DNA of 64,000 nt from Caulobacteraceae bacterium. Lineage in GTDB: Bacteria; Pseudomonadota; Alphaproteobacteria; Caulobacterales; Caulobacteraceae. Under the pieces are notes generated by a model. The model saw only the letters and a program-made list of their open reading frames with translations. It was not told the origin of the DNA and did no database searches. The stretch is taken from assembly GCA_947441065.1 (NCBI GenBank), contig CANESI010000001.1, positions 1 to 64,000 of the forward strand, in the 5' to 3' direction. A program made the translations under genes and the position numbers. Shown in pieces: positions 28,042 through 37,411 of the stretch; within the stretch, counting starts at the first letter, position 1; the number at the start of each line of letters is the position of its first letter.

Positions 28042-28875
28042 ATGGCTATTAACAGTATTAATACGAACGATGGTTCGTTCGTTGCGTTGCAAAATCTTGC
28101 AGCGACCAATGCGAGCCTGAATGCCACCCAGGATCGGATCAGCACCGGCAAAAAGATCGCTAATTCTAAGGACAATGGCGCGATCTGGGCCATTGCTCAG
28201 AACCTGCGTGCGGCGTCTCAGTCGATCAATGCGGTAAAGCAGTCACTGGACCGCGCGCAGTCGACGGCTGATGTCGCCATCACCGCCGGAACCAACGTCT
28301 CTGACCTCTTGGTTCAGATGAAGGAAAAGGCCTTGGCGGCAGCCGACCGGGGACTGGATACCCAATCCAGACTGGCGCTCAATGACCAATTCAAGGTTCT
28401 GCGCGATACGATCAAAAAGACAGTGGACAATGCCGACTTCAACGGCTCAAACATGCTTAAGACCGTCGGCACCGACATGAGGGCCTTGGCCAACATTGCT
28501 GGTACCAACGTGATTACGATTAAGGCGCAGTCGATGGCCTTGGGTAGTGCTAACCTAACGGGCCTGTCTGCTACGAGCAGCTTCAATACGGCTTCGCAGG
28601 CTTCAACCTTTTTGGCTTCGGTCAACACAGCGATTGAGAGGGTAAATAGGGCCCTCGCCACCATGGGTGCGCAGTACAAGGCGGTAGAATTGCACAACAC
28701 CTTTATGGCCAAGCTTCAAGACAACCTTGATGCCGGTGTTGGTAACCTGGTCGATGCGGATCTGGGCCGAGAAAGTGCGCGGCTCCAGTCTCTTCAGAGT
28801 CGGCAACAGTTGGGTGTGCAGGCGGCTTCGATCGCCAATCAGTCAACATCGGCCCTGTTGGGTCTCTTTAGGTAA
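28042..28875 (+). CDS. Flagellin (copy 2)
   Basis: 277 aa, opening MAINSINTNDGSFVALQNL. The N-terminal coil holds RISTGKKIANSKDNGAIWAIAQNLR, and the C-terminus ends QAASIANQSTSALLGLFR. The central domain is minimal. It is closely related to copy 3 (shared NDGSFVALQNL-type start, LLVQMKEKALAA, GVGNLVDADLGRESARLQSLQ). Exported by the flagellar type III system. GGAG ribosome site inside a conserved leader motif, and its own intrinsic terminator downstream, so the three flagellins are probably separate transcripts. Confidence 0.96.
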   Translation: MAINSINTNDGSFVALQNLAATNASLNATQDRISTGKKIANSKDNGAIWAIAQNLRAASQSINAVKQSLDRAQSTADVAITAGTNVSDLLVQMKEKALAAADRGLDTQSRLALNDQFKVLRDTIKKTVDNADFNGSNMLKTVGTDMRALANIAGTNVITIKAQSMALGSANLTGLSATSSFNTASQASTFLASVNTAIERVNRALATMGAQYKAVELHNTFMAKLQDNLDAGVGNLVDADLGRESARLQSLQSRQQLGVQAASIANQSTSALLGLFR

Positions 28876-28883
28876 CAGCTATG

Positions 28884-28916
28884 GGGGAGGCGGCATCGCT
28901 GCCTCCCCTTCTTTTT
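28884..28916 (+). terminator. Intrinsic terminator after flagellin 2
   Basis: GGGGAGGCGGC (28884-28894) pairs with GCTGCCTCCCC (28898-28908) with one G-T pair and an ATC loop, followed by TTCTTTTT (28909-28916). Confidence 0.92.
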
Positions 28917-29050
28917 AGGTCTCTCGCTCTGGTATAACAATATTCATAAATATTCTTTCTCAGTTTTAGACTCAAGACTCGCTATATTTCTCACTCTACA
29001 TTAAAAATTGAACGTGGAAACACGATTTCACATCCAAATTAAATAGTCAT

Positions 29051-29067
29051 CACTCTCAAATGGAGTG
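29051..29067 (+). promoter_or_regulatory. Flagellin leader motif around the ribosome site (copy 3)
   Basis: Second copy of CACTCTYAAATGGAGYG, 5 nt before the flagellin 3 ATG; two substitutions relative to copy 2. The rest of this spacer (28920-29050) is AT-rich and shows no copy of the GTGCGGCA element. Confidence 0.5.
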
Positions 29068-29072
29068 TTGTC

Positions 29073-29909
29073 ATGTCCATGAACAGTATAAATACGAACT
29101 ACGGTTCGTTTGTCGCCCTTCAGAACCTGACCGAGACGAGCAGGGCCCTGCGTCAGACCGAAGATCGGATTAGCACGGGCCGCACGATTAATTCGAGCCG
29201 CGACAATGGCGCGATCTGGGCCATCGCCCAAAATCTGCGGGCGGGATCCCTGTCCATCAATGCGGTGAGAGGGTCGCTCGACCGCGCCCAGTCTGCGACC
29301 GATGTCGCCCTCAATGCGGGGTCAGCCATTTCAGACCTGCTGCTGCAGATGAAGGAGGCGGCCCTTGCGGCCTCCGATACCGGCCTTGATACCGCTTCCC
29401 GCTCCGCCCTGAATGACCAGTTTAAGGCCCTGCGCGATAGCCTCAAACGCACCGTCGACAATGCCGACTATAATGGCGTCAATATGATCAAGGCCGGCGG
29501 CACCATCGTCTCGGCCTTGGCCAGTGCCTCAGGCGGCAGTTACATCACCATTGCCCCTCAAAACCTCTCGCTGGGCAGCGCCAATGTGACGGTCAGTGTG
29601 GGCGCCAGCTTTTCCACGGCGGCTGAGGCCAGCACCTATCTGTCCCGCGTCACCTCCTCGATCGACAATGTGAACAAGCGTTTGGGCACGATGGGCGCAC
29701 AGTCCAGGGCCTTGGAGCTGCACAATGGCTTTATGGCCAAGCTGAAGGACACGCTGGATGTGGGGGTGTCTAATCTGGTCGATGCCAATCTTGGCCGCGA
29801 AAGCGCCATGCTGCAGTCATTGCAGGCGCGTCAGCAGTTAGGCGTTCAAGCCTTCTCCATCGCCAACCAGTCAAGCACAATGCTGCTTGGCCTGTTTAAG
29901 GCCCCGTGA
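29073..29909 (+). CDS. Flagellin (copy 3)
   Basis: 278 aa, opening MSMNSINTNYGSFVALQNL, with RISTGRTINSSRDNGAIWAIAQNLR and a C-terminal coil ending QAFSIANQSSTMLLGLFKAP. Codon use is more GC-rich than in copy 1. The last two residues (AP) extend slightly beyond the usual LLGLFR end. Structural filament subunit. No FlaF/FlbT genes, hook genes or export apparatus are in the window. Confidence 0.95.
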   Translation: MSMNSINTNYGSFVALQNLTETSRALRQTEDRISTGRTINSSRDNGAIWAIAQNLRAGSLSINAVRGSLDRAQSATDVALNAGSAISDLLLQMKEAALAASDTGLDTASRSALNDQFKALRDSLKRTVDNADYNGVNMIKAGGTIVSALASASGGSYITIAPQNLSLGSANVTVSVGASFSTAAEASTYLSRVTSSIDNVNKRLGTMGAQSRALELHNGFMAKLKDTLDVGVSNLVDANLGRESAMLQSLQARQQLGVQAFSIANQSSTMLLGLFKAP

Positions 29910-29937
29910 CCCAAGTCCAATAGTGGTCATTCTTTTT
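29906..29937 (+). terminator. Possible weak terminator after flagellin 3
   Basis: TGACC (29907-29911, overlapping the stop codon) can pair with GGTCA (29925-29929), followed by TTCTTTTT. The stem is only 5 bp with a 13-nt loop. Confidence 0.35.
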
Positions 29938-30012
29938 CACAAGGCAGTGGGCAATAGGCCTTAGGGGGCTTAAGTTAAGACCAGCCAACTTGGCTTGAAT
30001 TTGAGTGCCCCC

Positions 30013-32841
30013 ATGCCCCCAAGGCTTCGCCCGACCCGTCTGGAATATGTCGTTGATGGCCTGCGTCTGCGCGCCCAACTGTCGGCGGCGGCCTTGGATG
30101 CGATTGGCAATGAGGCCGAGCAGCGCCGCCGTGCGATTGAGATCCTAAAATCGGCCCTATTTCGCGGCCGCATGATTGCTAAGGAGCGGTTGGAAAGCGG
30201 TGCAGGCGGGATCGAGACCGCGCGTCTCCTGTCGGGTGTCACCGATGAGGTGGTCGGGGCCCTGTTCGACTTCACCACGGTCCATGTCTTCCGGGCTCGC
30301 AATCCTACCGAAGGCGAGCGTCTGGCCCTCTTGGCGGTCGGCGGCTATGGACGAGGGGCGCTGGCTCCCTTCTCGGACCTCGATCTGTTGTTCCTGCGGC
30401 CCTACAAACAGACCGCCTACGCCGAGAGCGTCATCGAATATATGCTCTATGCCCTGTGGGATCTGGGCTTCAAGGTCGGCCATGCCTCGCGCACCATCGA
30501 TGAATGTATCAAGCTGTCGCGCGAAGATTTCACCATCCGCACCTCGCTCTTGGAGGGCCGCCGCCTCACCGGTGACGAGCGCTTGGTCGAGGAGCTGCGC
30601 AGCCGTTTTCGCAATGAGGTGGTCAAGGGCACGGGCTCGGAATTTGTCGCCGCCAAGCTTAAGGAACGCGATGATCGCCATATTCGCGCCGGAGCCTCGC
30701 GCTATCTGGTCGAGCCCAATGTCAAGGAGGGCAAGGGCGCGCTGCGGGACCTGCACACCCTCTTTTGGATCGCGCAATATCTGCATCCCGCCGAGAATGT
30801 CGACGGGGTGGTTCAGCTCGATTTCTTTGAACAGCGTGAGGTGCGGGCCTTTATTCGGGCTTTCGACTTCCTCTGGGCCGTCCGCGCCCATCTGCATTTC
30901 GCCACGGGCCGGGCCGAAGAGCGCCTGACCTTTGACCTGCAGCCCGAGATCGCACGGCGGATGGGCTATGGCGACCGAGGCGATGCGCCAGCGGTCGAGC
31001 GGTTCATGCGCCGCTATTTCCTGATCGCCAAAGAGGTCGGGGCCCTAACTCGCACCTTCTGCGCCCAGCTGGAGGCCGAAGAGGCCAAGCGCCGCCCGCA
31101 GGGTCTGTCCCGGTTCTTGGGTGCGCCCCGCAAATCCACCCGCAAGGCGCTCGAGGTCGAGGGCTTCCATGAGGATGGTGGCCGTCTCAGCGTCGACGGT
31201 ATCTCAACCTTTGAAACCGATCCGATCAATATGCTGCGGCTGTTTGAGTTGGCCGATCAGCGCAATCTCGACCTGCATCCAGATGCCTTTACGGCCGTGA
31301 CCCGCGCCCTGCATCTGATTACCTCCAAGATGAGGCGCGACCCCATCGCGGCCAAGGTCTTCCTCAATATCTTAGCGCGCAGCAAACGCACCTATCGCAC
31401 CTTGACCCTGATGAATGAGGCCGGGGTCTTGGGGCGCTATCTTCCTGAATTTGGCCGCGTCGTCGCTCAGATGCAGTTCAATATGTACCATTCCTATACG
31501 GTCGATGAGCACACCCTGCGGGCTGTGGGCGTCATAGCCGATATTGCCACCGGTAAGATGGGCGAGGACCATCCTCTGGCCACCAGCATCTGGCCGCTGA
31601 TCGAGGACCGCGAGGTCCTGTTCCTCGCCATGCTGCTGCACGATACGGGCAAGGGCGGTGAGGGCGGGCAAGAAAAGGCCGGGGCTCGGGCGGCCCGCTC
31701 GGCCTGCGAGCGACTGGGGCTGGAGCGCGACCGGATCGAACTGATCGCGTGGCTGGTCGAGCACCATCTGGTCATGAGCGACTATGCCCAAAAGCGCGAT
31801 GTGGCCGATCCTCGCACCGTGACCGCCTTTGCGCGGATCATGGAAAATCCTGAGCGGATGCGCCTGTTGCTGGTCCTGACCGTGGCCGATATCCGCGCTG
31901 TGGGCCCGGGTGTCTGGAACGGCTGGAAGGGCCAGCTCATGCGCGAGCTGTTCACCGCCACCGAGGCCGTGTTCCGAGGCGGGCGCGGCTCTGACCCCAC
32001 CGCATCGGTCTTGCGCCAACAGCAGGCCGCCGCCGGTGCGATCCGCGAGCAGTTGATTGAGATCGATCCTGCCATCGCCCCTTGGGTGTCGATGATGGAG
32101 GACGCCTATTTCATGGGCTTTTCGCTCGACGAACATGCCAGCCATGCAAGGCTCGGTCTCAGGGCCGCTGAAATGGGCGGGGCCGCGGCCAGCGCTCGGA
32201 TCGCCAAAGATCGCAATGCGTCGGAGATCACCATTGCGGCCAGCGACCGGCGCGGTCTGTTCGCCGATCTGGCGCAGGTCATGTCGGCCATGGGAGCCAA
32301 TGTCGTCGGGGCGCGGGTCTATACCTCGCGCGCCGGTCAGGCCTTGGACGTGTTCTTTGTGCAGGATGTCAGCGGTGCGCCCTTTGGCGGGGACAATCCA
32401 AGGGCGCTGGACCGGATGATCGCGGCGCTGGAATCGGCTGCGCGCGGCGAGCCCATCACGCTGGAGGGCCGCGCGGCCATCGAACTGGGCCGTGCCGCTG
32501 CCTTCTCGATCTCACCCTCTGTCGTGATGGACAATGACACCTCCGAAGAGTCCACCGTGATTGAGGCCTCGGGCCGAGACCGCCCGGGCCTGTTGGCGGA
32601 TCTGGCGCGCACCCTGTCGGACGGGGGGCTGTCGATCCAGTCGGCCCATATTGATGCCTATGGCGAGCGGGCCGTCGATGCCTTCTATGTTCACGACAGT
32701 GACGGGCAGGGCCTGACCGATCCGCGACGCATCGGCGCGATCAAGACCCAGCTCCTCAAGGTCTTGGACGAGGAAGAATCCGCCCCCCACGGCAAGGCCA
32801 AGCCCCGACTTCAGCGCGCCCGCGCCAGTGTTGGCCGCTAG
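30013..32841 (+). CDS. glnD: Bifunctional uridylyltransferase/uridylyl-removing enzyme GlnD
   Basis: About 942 aa. The nucleotidyltransferase domain has GGYGRG (110-115) and the metal pair in SDLDLLFL; the GlnD-PII region follows; the HD hydrolase has LLHDTGKGG (about 550). Two C-terminal ACT domains open ITIAASDRRGLFADLA and IEASGRDRPGLLADLA. It senses glutamine and adds or removes UMP on PII proteins. ATG 30013 (MPPRLRPTRLEYVVDG) is preferred to an in-frame TTG at 29995; neither has a strong ribosome site. It lies downstream of the flagellin block. Confidence 0.96.
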   Translation: MPPRLRPTRLEYVVDGLRLRAQLSAAALDAIGNEAEQRRRAIEILKSALFRGRMIAKERLESGAGGIETARLLSGVTDEVVGALFDFTTVHVFRARNPTEGERLALLAVGGYGRGALAPFSDLDLLFLRPYKQTAYAESVIEYMLYALWDLGFKVGHASRTIDECIKLSREDFTIRTSLLEGRRLTGDERLVEELRSRFRNEVVKGTGSEFVAAKLKERDDRHIRAGASRYLVEPNVKEGKGALRDLHTLFWIAQYLHPAENVDGVVQLDFFEQREVRAFIRAFDFLWAVRAHLHFATGRAEERLTFDLQPEIARRMGYGDRGDAPAVERFMRRYFLIAKEVGALTRTFCAQLEAEEAKRRPQGLSRFLGAPRKSTRKALEVEGFHEDGGRLSVDGISTFETDPINMLRLFELADQRNLDLHPDAFTAVTRALHLITSKMRRDPIAAKVFLNILARSKRTYRTLTLMNEAGVLGRYLPEFGRVVAQMQFNMYHSYTVDEHTLRAVGVIADIATGKMGEDHPLATSIWPLIEDREVLFLAMLLHDTGKGGEGGQEKAGARAARSACERLGLERDRIELIAWLVEHHLVMSDYAQKRDVADPRTVTAFARIMENPERMRLLLVLTVADIRAVGPGVWNGWKGQLMRELFTATEAVFRGGRGSDPTASVLRQQQAAAGAIREQLIEIDPAIAPWVSMMEDAYFMGFSLDEHASHARLGLRAAEMGGAAASARIAKDRNASEITIAASDRRGLFADLAQVMSAMGANVVGARVYTSRAGQALDVFFVQDVSGAPFGGDNPRALDRMIAALESAARGEPITLEGRAAIELGRAAAFSISPSVVMDNDTSEESTVIEASGRDRPGLLADLARTLSDGGLSIQSAHIDAYGERAVDAFYVHDSDGQGLTDPRRIGAIKTQLLKVLDEEESAPHGKAKPRLQRARASVGR

Positions 32842-32905
32842 TGGTGGCCGGTTATGTCCCGCCCCTAGGCTTGACCCCGAAGGTCGCGCAAGCTAGGGCC
32901 GCGCA

Positions 32906-34606
32906 GTGACCGAACCCTTACCAGATCAGACCCCGGCGCCATCGCCCAAGACGCCTGCCCCCAAGCCCGGGGCGAGCCTGATGCGCTCGTCTTTGATCTA
33001 TTCGAGCCTGACCTTGGTCAGCCGGTTCATGGGTCTGGCGCGCGATCTGGTCGTCACGGCCCGCATTGGCGCCAGCGCCACCATCGCTGGAGACGCTTAT
33101 GCCACAGCGCTGGCCTTCCCCAACCTCTTTCGCCGGATCTTTGCTGAGGGGGCCTTTGCGGCCGCCTTTGTTCCGGCCTATTCCAAATCCCTGAGCGAAG
33201 ATGGCGAAGAGATTGCGGACAAGCTCGCGGCTGACGCTATGGCCACCTTGGCAGCGGCGACCATCATCCTGACCATTGCCGCCCAGTTGGCCATGCCTTG
33301 GCTGATGATCATCATGAATCCGGGCTATGTCTCCGATCCGGAAAAGTTCAAGCTTTCCGTGGTCTTGACACAATTGGCCATGCCTTACCTGCCCTGTATG
33401 GCCATCACAGCGCACCTGTCGGGCGTGCTCAATGCGAGAGGCCGGTTTGGCCTTTCGGCGGTGGCGCCAACCTTGCTGAACCTGATGATGCTGATCTTTG
33501 TCCTGCCGCAGCATGAGGCCCACGCCGCAGCGCGCTGGGCCATCTATGGGGTGGTCGTTTCGGGTGTGGCCCAAGCGCTGCTCCTGACTTGGGGCGTTAC
33601 CAAGTCGGGGGCTAAGGTCCATTGGCGGCTGCCGCGCCTGACCCCAGAGATCAAGAAACTCCTTGCCTTGGCCGTCCCCGGCGCCATCGCCGCCAGCGCG
33701 ACCCAAATCAATATCTTCATCTCTGGAAATCTGGTCTCCAGCGTCAATGGCGCGCGAAACTGGCTCAATGTGGCCGACCGTCTCTATCAGTTGCCGCTGG
33801 GTCTGGTCGGTGTCGCCATTGGGGTAGCCCTTTTGCCGCGCCTGTCGCGCGCGGTCCATTCGGGCGACAGCAAGGATGCGCAAGGGGCGATGGATGAGGC
33901 CGTAGCCTTAGCGCTCGCCTTCTGTCTGCCCGCGGCGGCGGCCCTGATCGCCATGCCCTATTTTTTGATTGATGGACTGTTCACCCGGGGCCTGTTCACG
34001 ACCTATGACTCGGTCGAAACCGCTAAGGCGCTGTTGCAATATGGTTGGGGGGTGCCAGCCTTTGTCCTGACGCGCATTCTCGCCCCTGCCTTCTTTGCGC
34101 GGCAGGACACCAAGGGTCCGATGGTCTTTGCGCTGGCCTCCGTGACCGTCAATGTGGTGCTTGGCATCGCCCTGTTCCGGCTTGTCGGCGTGCAGGGCAT
34201 TGCGGCGGCAACCAGCGCGGCGGCGTGGCTGAATGTGGCCCTGATGATGGGGGCACTGGCGCGGCGCGGCACCTATCGGCCTAGCGCTGCGGCTTGGAGC
34301 CGGATCATCCGCATCATTTTGGCCAGTCTGGCCGCAGGCCTTGTCATGGCCGCCGCCACCCATTGGCGCCCCCTCGTCGAGGCCCCGTTCGAGTTTATCC
34401 AGCTCACGGTGGGTGGGACCAAGGCGCTTGGGGCCAAGGAGATCGCGGTCTTGGTCGTGGTGGCCGTGGTCGGACTGCTCTATCCGCTGTTCCTGTTTGC
34501 CTTTGGTGGATTGACTCTAACCGAGGTAAAAGCGGCCTTGCGCCGTCCTGCTAAGGCGGAGCAAGACCCTTCGGCCCCGACCGTCCCGCCCCTTGATCTT
34601 GGTTAG
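32906..34606 (+). CDS. murJ: Lipid II flippase MurJ (MviN)
   Basis: 566 aa polytopic membrane protein of the MOP superfamily, about 14 membrane segments. Signature regions: SLIYSSLTLVSRFMGLARDLVVTARIG near the N-terminus, FPNLFRRIFAEGAFAAAFVPAYS, and NLVSSVNGARNWLNVADRLYQLPLGLVGVAIG. It flips the peptidoglycan precursor lipid II across the inner membrane. GTG start gives a Pro-rich cytosolic tail of about 25 residues; an internal ATG (MRSSLIYSS) is an alternative. In line with glnD and 12 nt upstream of trpS. Confidence 0.95.
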   Translation: MTEPLPDQTPAPSPKTPAPKPGASLMRSSLIYSSLTLVSRFMGLARDLVVTARIGASATIAGDAYATALAFPNLFRRIFAEGAFAAAFVPAYSKSLSEDGEEIADKLAADAMATLAAATIILTIAAQLAMPWLMIIMNPGYVSDPEKFKLSVVLTQLAMPYLPCMAITAHLSGVLNARGRFGLSAVAPTLLNLMMLIFVLPQHEAHAAARWAIYGVVVSGVAQALLLTWGVTKSGAKVHWRLPRLTPEIKKLLALAVPGAIAASATQINIFISGNLVSSVNGARNWLNVADRLYQLPLGLVGVAIGVALLPRLSRAVHSGDSKDAQGAMDEAVALALAFCLPAAAALIAMPYFLIDGLFTRGLFTTYDSVETAKALLQYGWGVPAFVLTRILAPAFFARQDTKGPMVFALASVTVNVVLGIALFRLVGVQGIAAATSAAAWLNVALMMGALARRGTYRPSAAAWSRIIRIILASLAAGLVMAAATHWRPLVEAPFEFIQLTVGGTKALGAKEIAVLVVVAVVGLLYPLFLFAFGGLTLTEVKAALRRPAKAEQDPSAPTVPPLDLG

Positions 34607-34618
34607 AAACTGCCTGTC

Positions 34619-35671
34619 ATGACTGAAACACCCGCTCCGGCCATCGCTCCTGCCGCCTATAGCGGCCCTGACCGCGTTCTGTCGGGCGTCCAGCCCTCTG
34701 GCGCGCTGCATCTGGGCAACTATCTGGGGGCCTTGACCAAGTTCGTGCGGCTGCAGGACGAGGTCGAGTGCTTTTTCTGCGTGGTTGATCTGCACGCCAT
34801 CACGGTCTGGCAGGACCCGGCTCTCCTGACCGCCCAGACCCGCGAGATCGCAGCGGCCTATCTGGCGGCGGGCGTTGATCCTAAAAAGGCCGCGATCTTC
34901 CCCCAGTCTGCGGTGCGGGCCCATGCTGAGCTGGCTTGGATCTTCAACTGCGTGGCGCGGCTCGGCTGGCTGGACCGGATGACCCAGTTCAAGGAAAAGT
35001 CGGGCAAGAACAAGGAACGCTCCAGCGTCGGGCTCTACACCTATCCCGTGCTCCAGGCGGCCGATATTCTGGTCTATAAGGCCACCCGCGTGCCGGTTGG
35101 CGAGGACCAGAAACAGCATCTTGAGCTGACCCGCGACATTGCCGCCAAGTTTAACAACGACTTTGCCGCCCCGGGCTTCTTCCCCTTGACCGAGCCCCTG
35201 ATTGATGGACCGGGCGCGCGCGTCATGAGCCTGCGCGATGGGGCGGCCAAGATGAGCAAGTCCGATCCCTCGGACAATAGCCGCATCAATCTGATGGATG
35301 ATGCCGACACCATCGCTCAAAAGATCCGTAAGGCCCGAACCGATCCTGAGCCCTTGCCCGAAGATCTTGAGACCCTCAAGGGTCGGGCAGAGGCCGATAA
35401 TCTGGTCGGCATCTATGCGGCTCTGGCTGGCATCACCAAGGCGGAGGTCTTGGCGCAATATGGCGGGCAAGGCTTTGGCAGTTTCAAACCAGCCCTAGCC
35501 GATTTGGCGGTCGCCGTGATGGGTCCGATTGGCGAGCGCATGCGCCGCCTGATGGATGATCCCGCTGAGATTGATCGCATCTTGGCCGACGGTGCCGAGC
35601 GCGCCCGCATCGTGGCTGATCCTGTGGTTGAAGAGACCAAACGTCTCGTCGGTTTCTGGCCCGGTCGCTGA
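34619..35671 (+). CDS. trpS: Tryptophanyl-tRNA synthetase
   Basis: 350 aa class I synthetase. The HIGH-type motif is HLGN at 31-34 ([15 protein letters not shown]) and the KMSKS loop is at 211-215 ([11 protein letters not shown]). Charges tRNA-Trp. ATG start 12 nt after murJ, probably one transcript glnD-murJ-trpS. The murJ-trpS adjacency is common in alphaproteobacteria. Confidence 0.97.
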   Translation: MTETPAPAIAPAAYSGPDRVLSGVQPSGALHLGNYLGALTKFVRLQDEVECFFCVVDLHAITVWQDPALLTAQTREIAAAYLAAGVDPKKAAIFPQSAVRAHAELAWIFNCVARLGWLDRMTQFKEKSGKNKERSSVGLYTYPVLQAADILVYKATRVPVGEDQKQHLELTRDIAAKFNNDFAAPGFFPLTEPLIDGPGARVMSLRDGAAKMSKSDPSDNSRINLMDDADTIAQKIRKARTDPEPLPEDLETLKGRAEADNLVGIYAALAGITKAEVLAQYGGQGFGSFKPALADLAVAVMGPIGERMRRLMDDPAEIDRILADGAERARIVADPVVEETKRLVGFWPGR

Positions 35672-35712
35672 GCCTTTCTACCCCTTCTGTTTTTGCCGTT
35701 GGAGATGTTCTG

Positions 35713-36204
35713 ATGCTCAAGACCCTCATTGTTGCCGTCGCCCTCTTGGCCGCGCCGAGCTTGGTTCAGGCCCATCAGGTCAAGGCTGGTAATCTAGAAC
35801 TGATCCACCCCCATATCCGCGCCTCGATGGGGCAGTCGCCGACCACGGCGGGCTATCTGACCATCCTCAATCATGGCAAGACCGCTGATCGCCTTATCTC
35901 CGCGTCCTGCACCTGCGCGGCCAGTGTTTCGATCCATGAGATGAAGATGACCGGATCAGTGGCCTCCATGAAGGCTGTTGCCTCGGTCGAGATTCCCGCT
36001 GGCGGCAAGGTGACCCTTGCGCCGGGCGGTATGCATCTGATGGTCATGGGCCTGAAGGCTCCGATCAAGGCCGGAGATAGGGTTCAGATGGTCCTGACCT
36101 TTGAAAAGGCCGGAGCCGTTAAGACGCCCTTTGAGGCGGCAGACAGGCCTGCTCCTAAGCCCATGTCCGATAAGATGCCCGGTATGGATCATTCGAACCA
36201 TTAG
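35713..36204 (+). CDS. Periplasmic copper chaperone PCu(A)C family
   Basis: 163 aa. A clear signal peptide occupies residues 1-20 (cleavage after VQA). The mature PCuAC domain has copper-ligand candidates H75 and M77/M79 (IHEMKMTG) and H108/M110 (PGGMHLMVMG). The Met/His-rich tail (MSDKMPGMDHSNH) may bind additional copper. These proteins deliver Cu(I) to the CuA site of cytochrome oxidase. No cox or sco gene is adjacent. Confidence 0.9.
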   Translation: MLKTLIVAVALLAAPSLVQAHQVKAGNLELIHPHIRASMGQSPTTAGYLTILNHGKTADRLISASCTCAASVSIHEMKMTGSVASMKAVASVEIPAGGKVTLAPGGMHLMVMGLKAPIKAGDRVQMVLTFEKAGAVKTPFEAADRPAPKPMSDKMPGMDHSNH

Positions 36205-36265
36205 GGCGTCGCGGTTCTGTGCAATGGCCCTTGCACTCTAAGCAGGTCAGAGCCACTTTCAGGTC

Positions 36266-36739
36266 ATGAGCACAAGAAAGTTTCTGGTCATTGCCGATGA
36301 CAGCCCTGAATTTGGGGCTGCGCTGCACTATGCCTGCCGCCGGGCCAAGACCACGGGCGGGACGGTGGCCCTGCTGCGCGTTCTTGAGCCTGCCGAATTT
36401 GAGCATTGGTCGGGCGTGCGCGATGAGATGCAGCGCCAACTGCGCCAAGAGGCCGAAGCGGTGCTCCAGCGCGCGGCAGAACAGGTCATGCAGGACCTTG
36501 GCCGTTCGCCGGAATTTCTGATCTTGGAATATGCCGATACCAAGTCGGCGATCCGAGCGGCCGTGGCAGCCGATCCTGACATCAAGATTTTGGTGCTGGC
36601 GGCGGCGGCAGGCGGGCGTGGTCCTGGGCCTCTGGTCGCATCCATCGCCAAGGATGGGGTGGCATGGGGCGCGCGCAAGATACCGGTGACGGTGGTTCCC
36701 GGTGACCTGACCCGCGAGGAAATAGCCGATCTGGCCTAA
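36266..36739 (+). CDS. Universal stress protein (UspA family)
   Basis: 157 aa, single Usp domain: KFLVIADDSPEFGAALHYACRRAK at the N-terminus, a helical middle, and an ADPDIKILVLAAAAGGRGPGP segment. The classic ATP-binding GxxGxxxxxxxGS run is only partly matched (GGRGPGPLVASIA), so nucleotide binding is uncertain. Function unknown beyond stress association. ATG start; lies between PCuAC and nfuA on the same strand. Confidence 0.85.
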   Translation: MSTRKFLVIADDSPEFGAALHYACRRAKTTGGTVALLRVLEPAEFEHWSGVRDEMQRQLRQEAEAVLQRAAEQVMQDLGRSPEFLILEYADTKSAIRAAVAADPDIKILVLAAAAGGRGPGPLVASIAKDGVAWGARKIPVTVVPGDLTREEIADLA

Positions 36740-36815
36740 TGCGGGCGGCTGAGCGGTTGTCTTTGTTGCCGCGCAGGGCCATTTAGTAGCCTCGACCCAC
36801 GCAAATGAGGCCCGC

Positions 36816-37385
36816 ATGTTCATTCAGACCGAAGCCACGCCCAATCCCGACGTCTTGAAGTTCCTTCCGGGCCGCGACGTGCTGGGTCAAGGCACCCGTG
36901 AGTTTCGCAGCGCCGCTGAGGCCATGGCCTCGCCCTTGGCTGCCGCGATCTTTGATCTGGACGGCGTCGGCCGAGTCTTTTTTGGGCCTGACTTTGTGAC
37001 GGTCACCAAGTCGGACAGCCTCGATTGGCCGCAACTCAAGGCGCCCGTGCTGGCCGCGATCATGGAGCACTTCACCTCGAATGCTCCGATCCTCAGCGAT
37101 GGTGGTGAAGCCGCAGGCCATGATGATGATGCCTATGAGGGCGACGTAGCCCAGATCGTGGCCGAGATTAAGGATCTGCTCGATACGCGCATTCGTCCTG
37201 CCGTGGCACAAGATGGCGGCGACATCCTGTTCAATCGCTTCGAGGCCGCGACCGGCGTGGTTTGGCTCCACATGCGCGGGGCCTGCGCAGGCTGCCCCTC
37301 CTCGTCTGCGACCTTAAAGTCGGGGGTCGAGAACATGCTCAAGCACTATGTTCCCGAAGTGACCCGCGTCGAACAGGCCCTTTAG
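36816..37385 (+). CDS. nfuA: NfuA-type Fe-S cluster scaffold/carrier
   Basis: 189 aa. The N-terminal Nfu_N domain ([22 protein letters not shown]) is joined to the C-terminal NifU domain with the cluster-binding C157-x2-C160 ([14 protein letters not shown]). It carries [4Fe-4S] clusters to apo-proteins. This is the alphaproteobacterial/mitochondrial NFU1-type architecture. The Fe-S enzyme MiaB and radical-SAM HemW in the window are plausible clients, by inference only. ATG start. Confidence 0.93.
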   Translation: MFIQTEATPNPDVLKFLPGRDVLGQGTREFRSAAEAMASPLAAAIFDLDGVGRVFFGPDFVTVTKSDSLDWPQLKAPVLAAIMEHFTSNAPILSDGGEAAGHDDDAYEGDVAQIVAEIKDLLDTRIRPAVAQDGGDILFNRFEAATGVVWLHMRGACAGCPSSSATLKSGVENMLKHYVPEVTRVEQAL

Positions 37386-37411
37386 TCCTAAGATTTTTCG
37401 GAGATTTTCTG

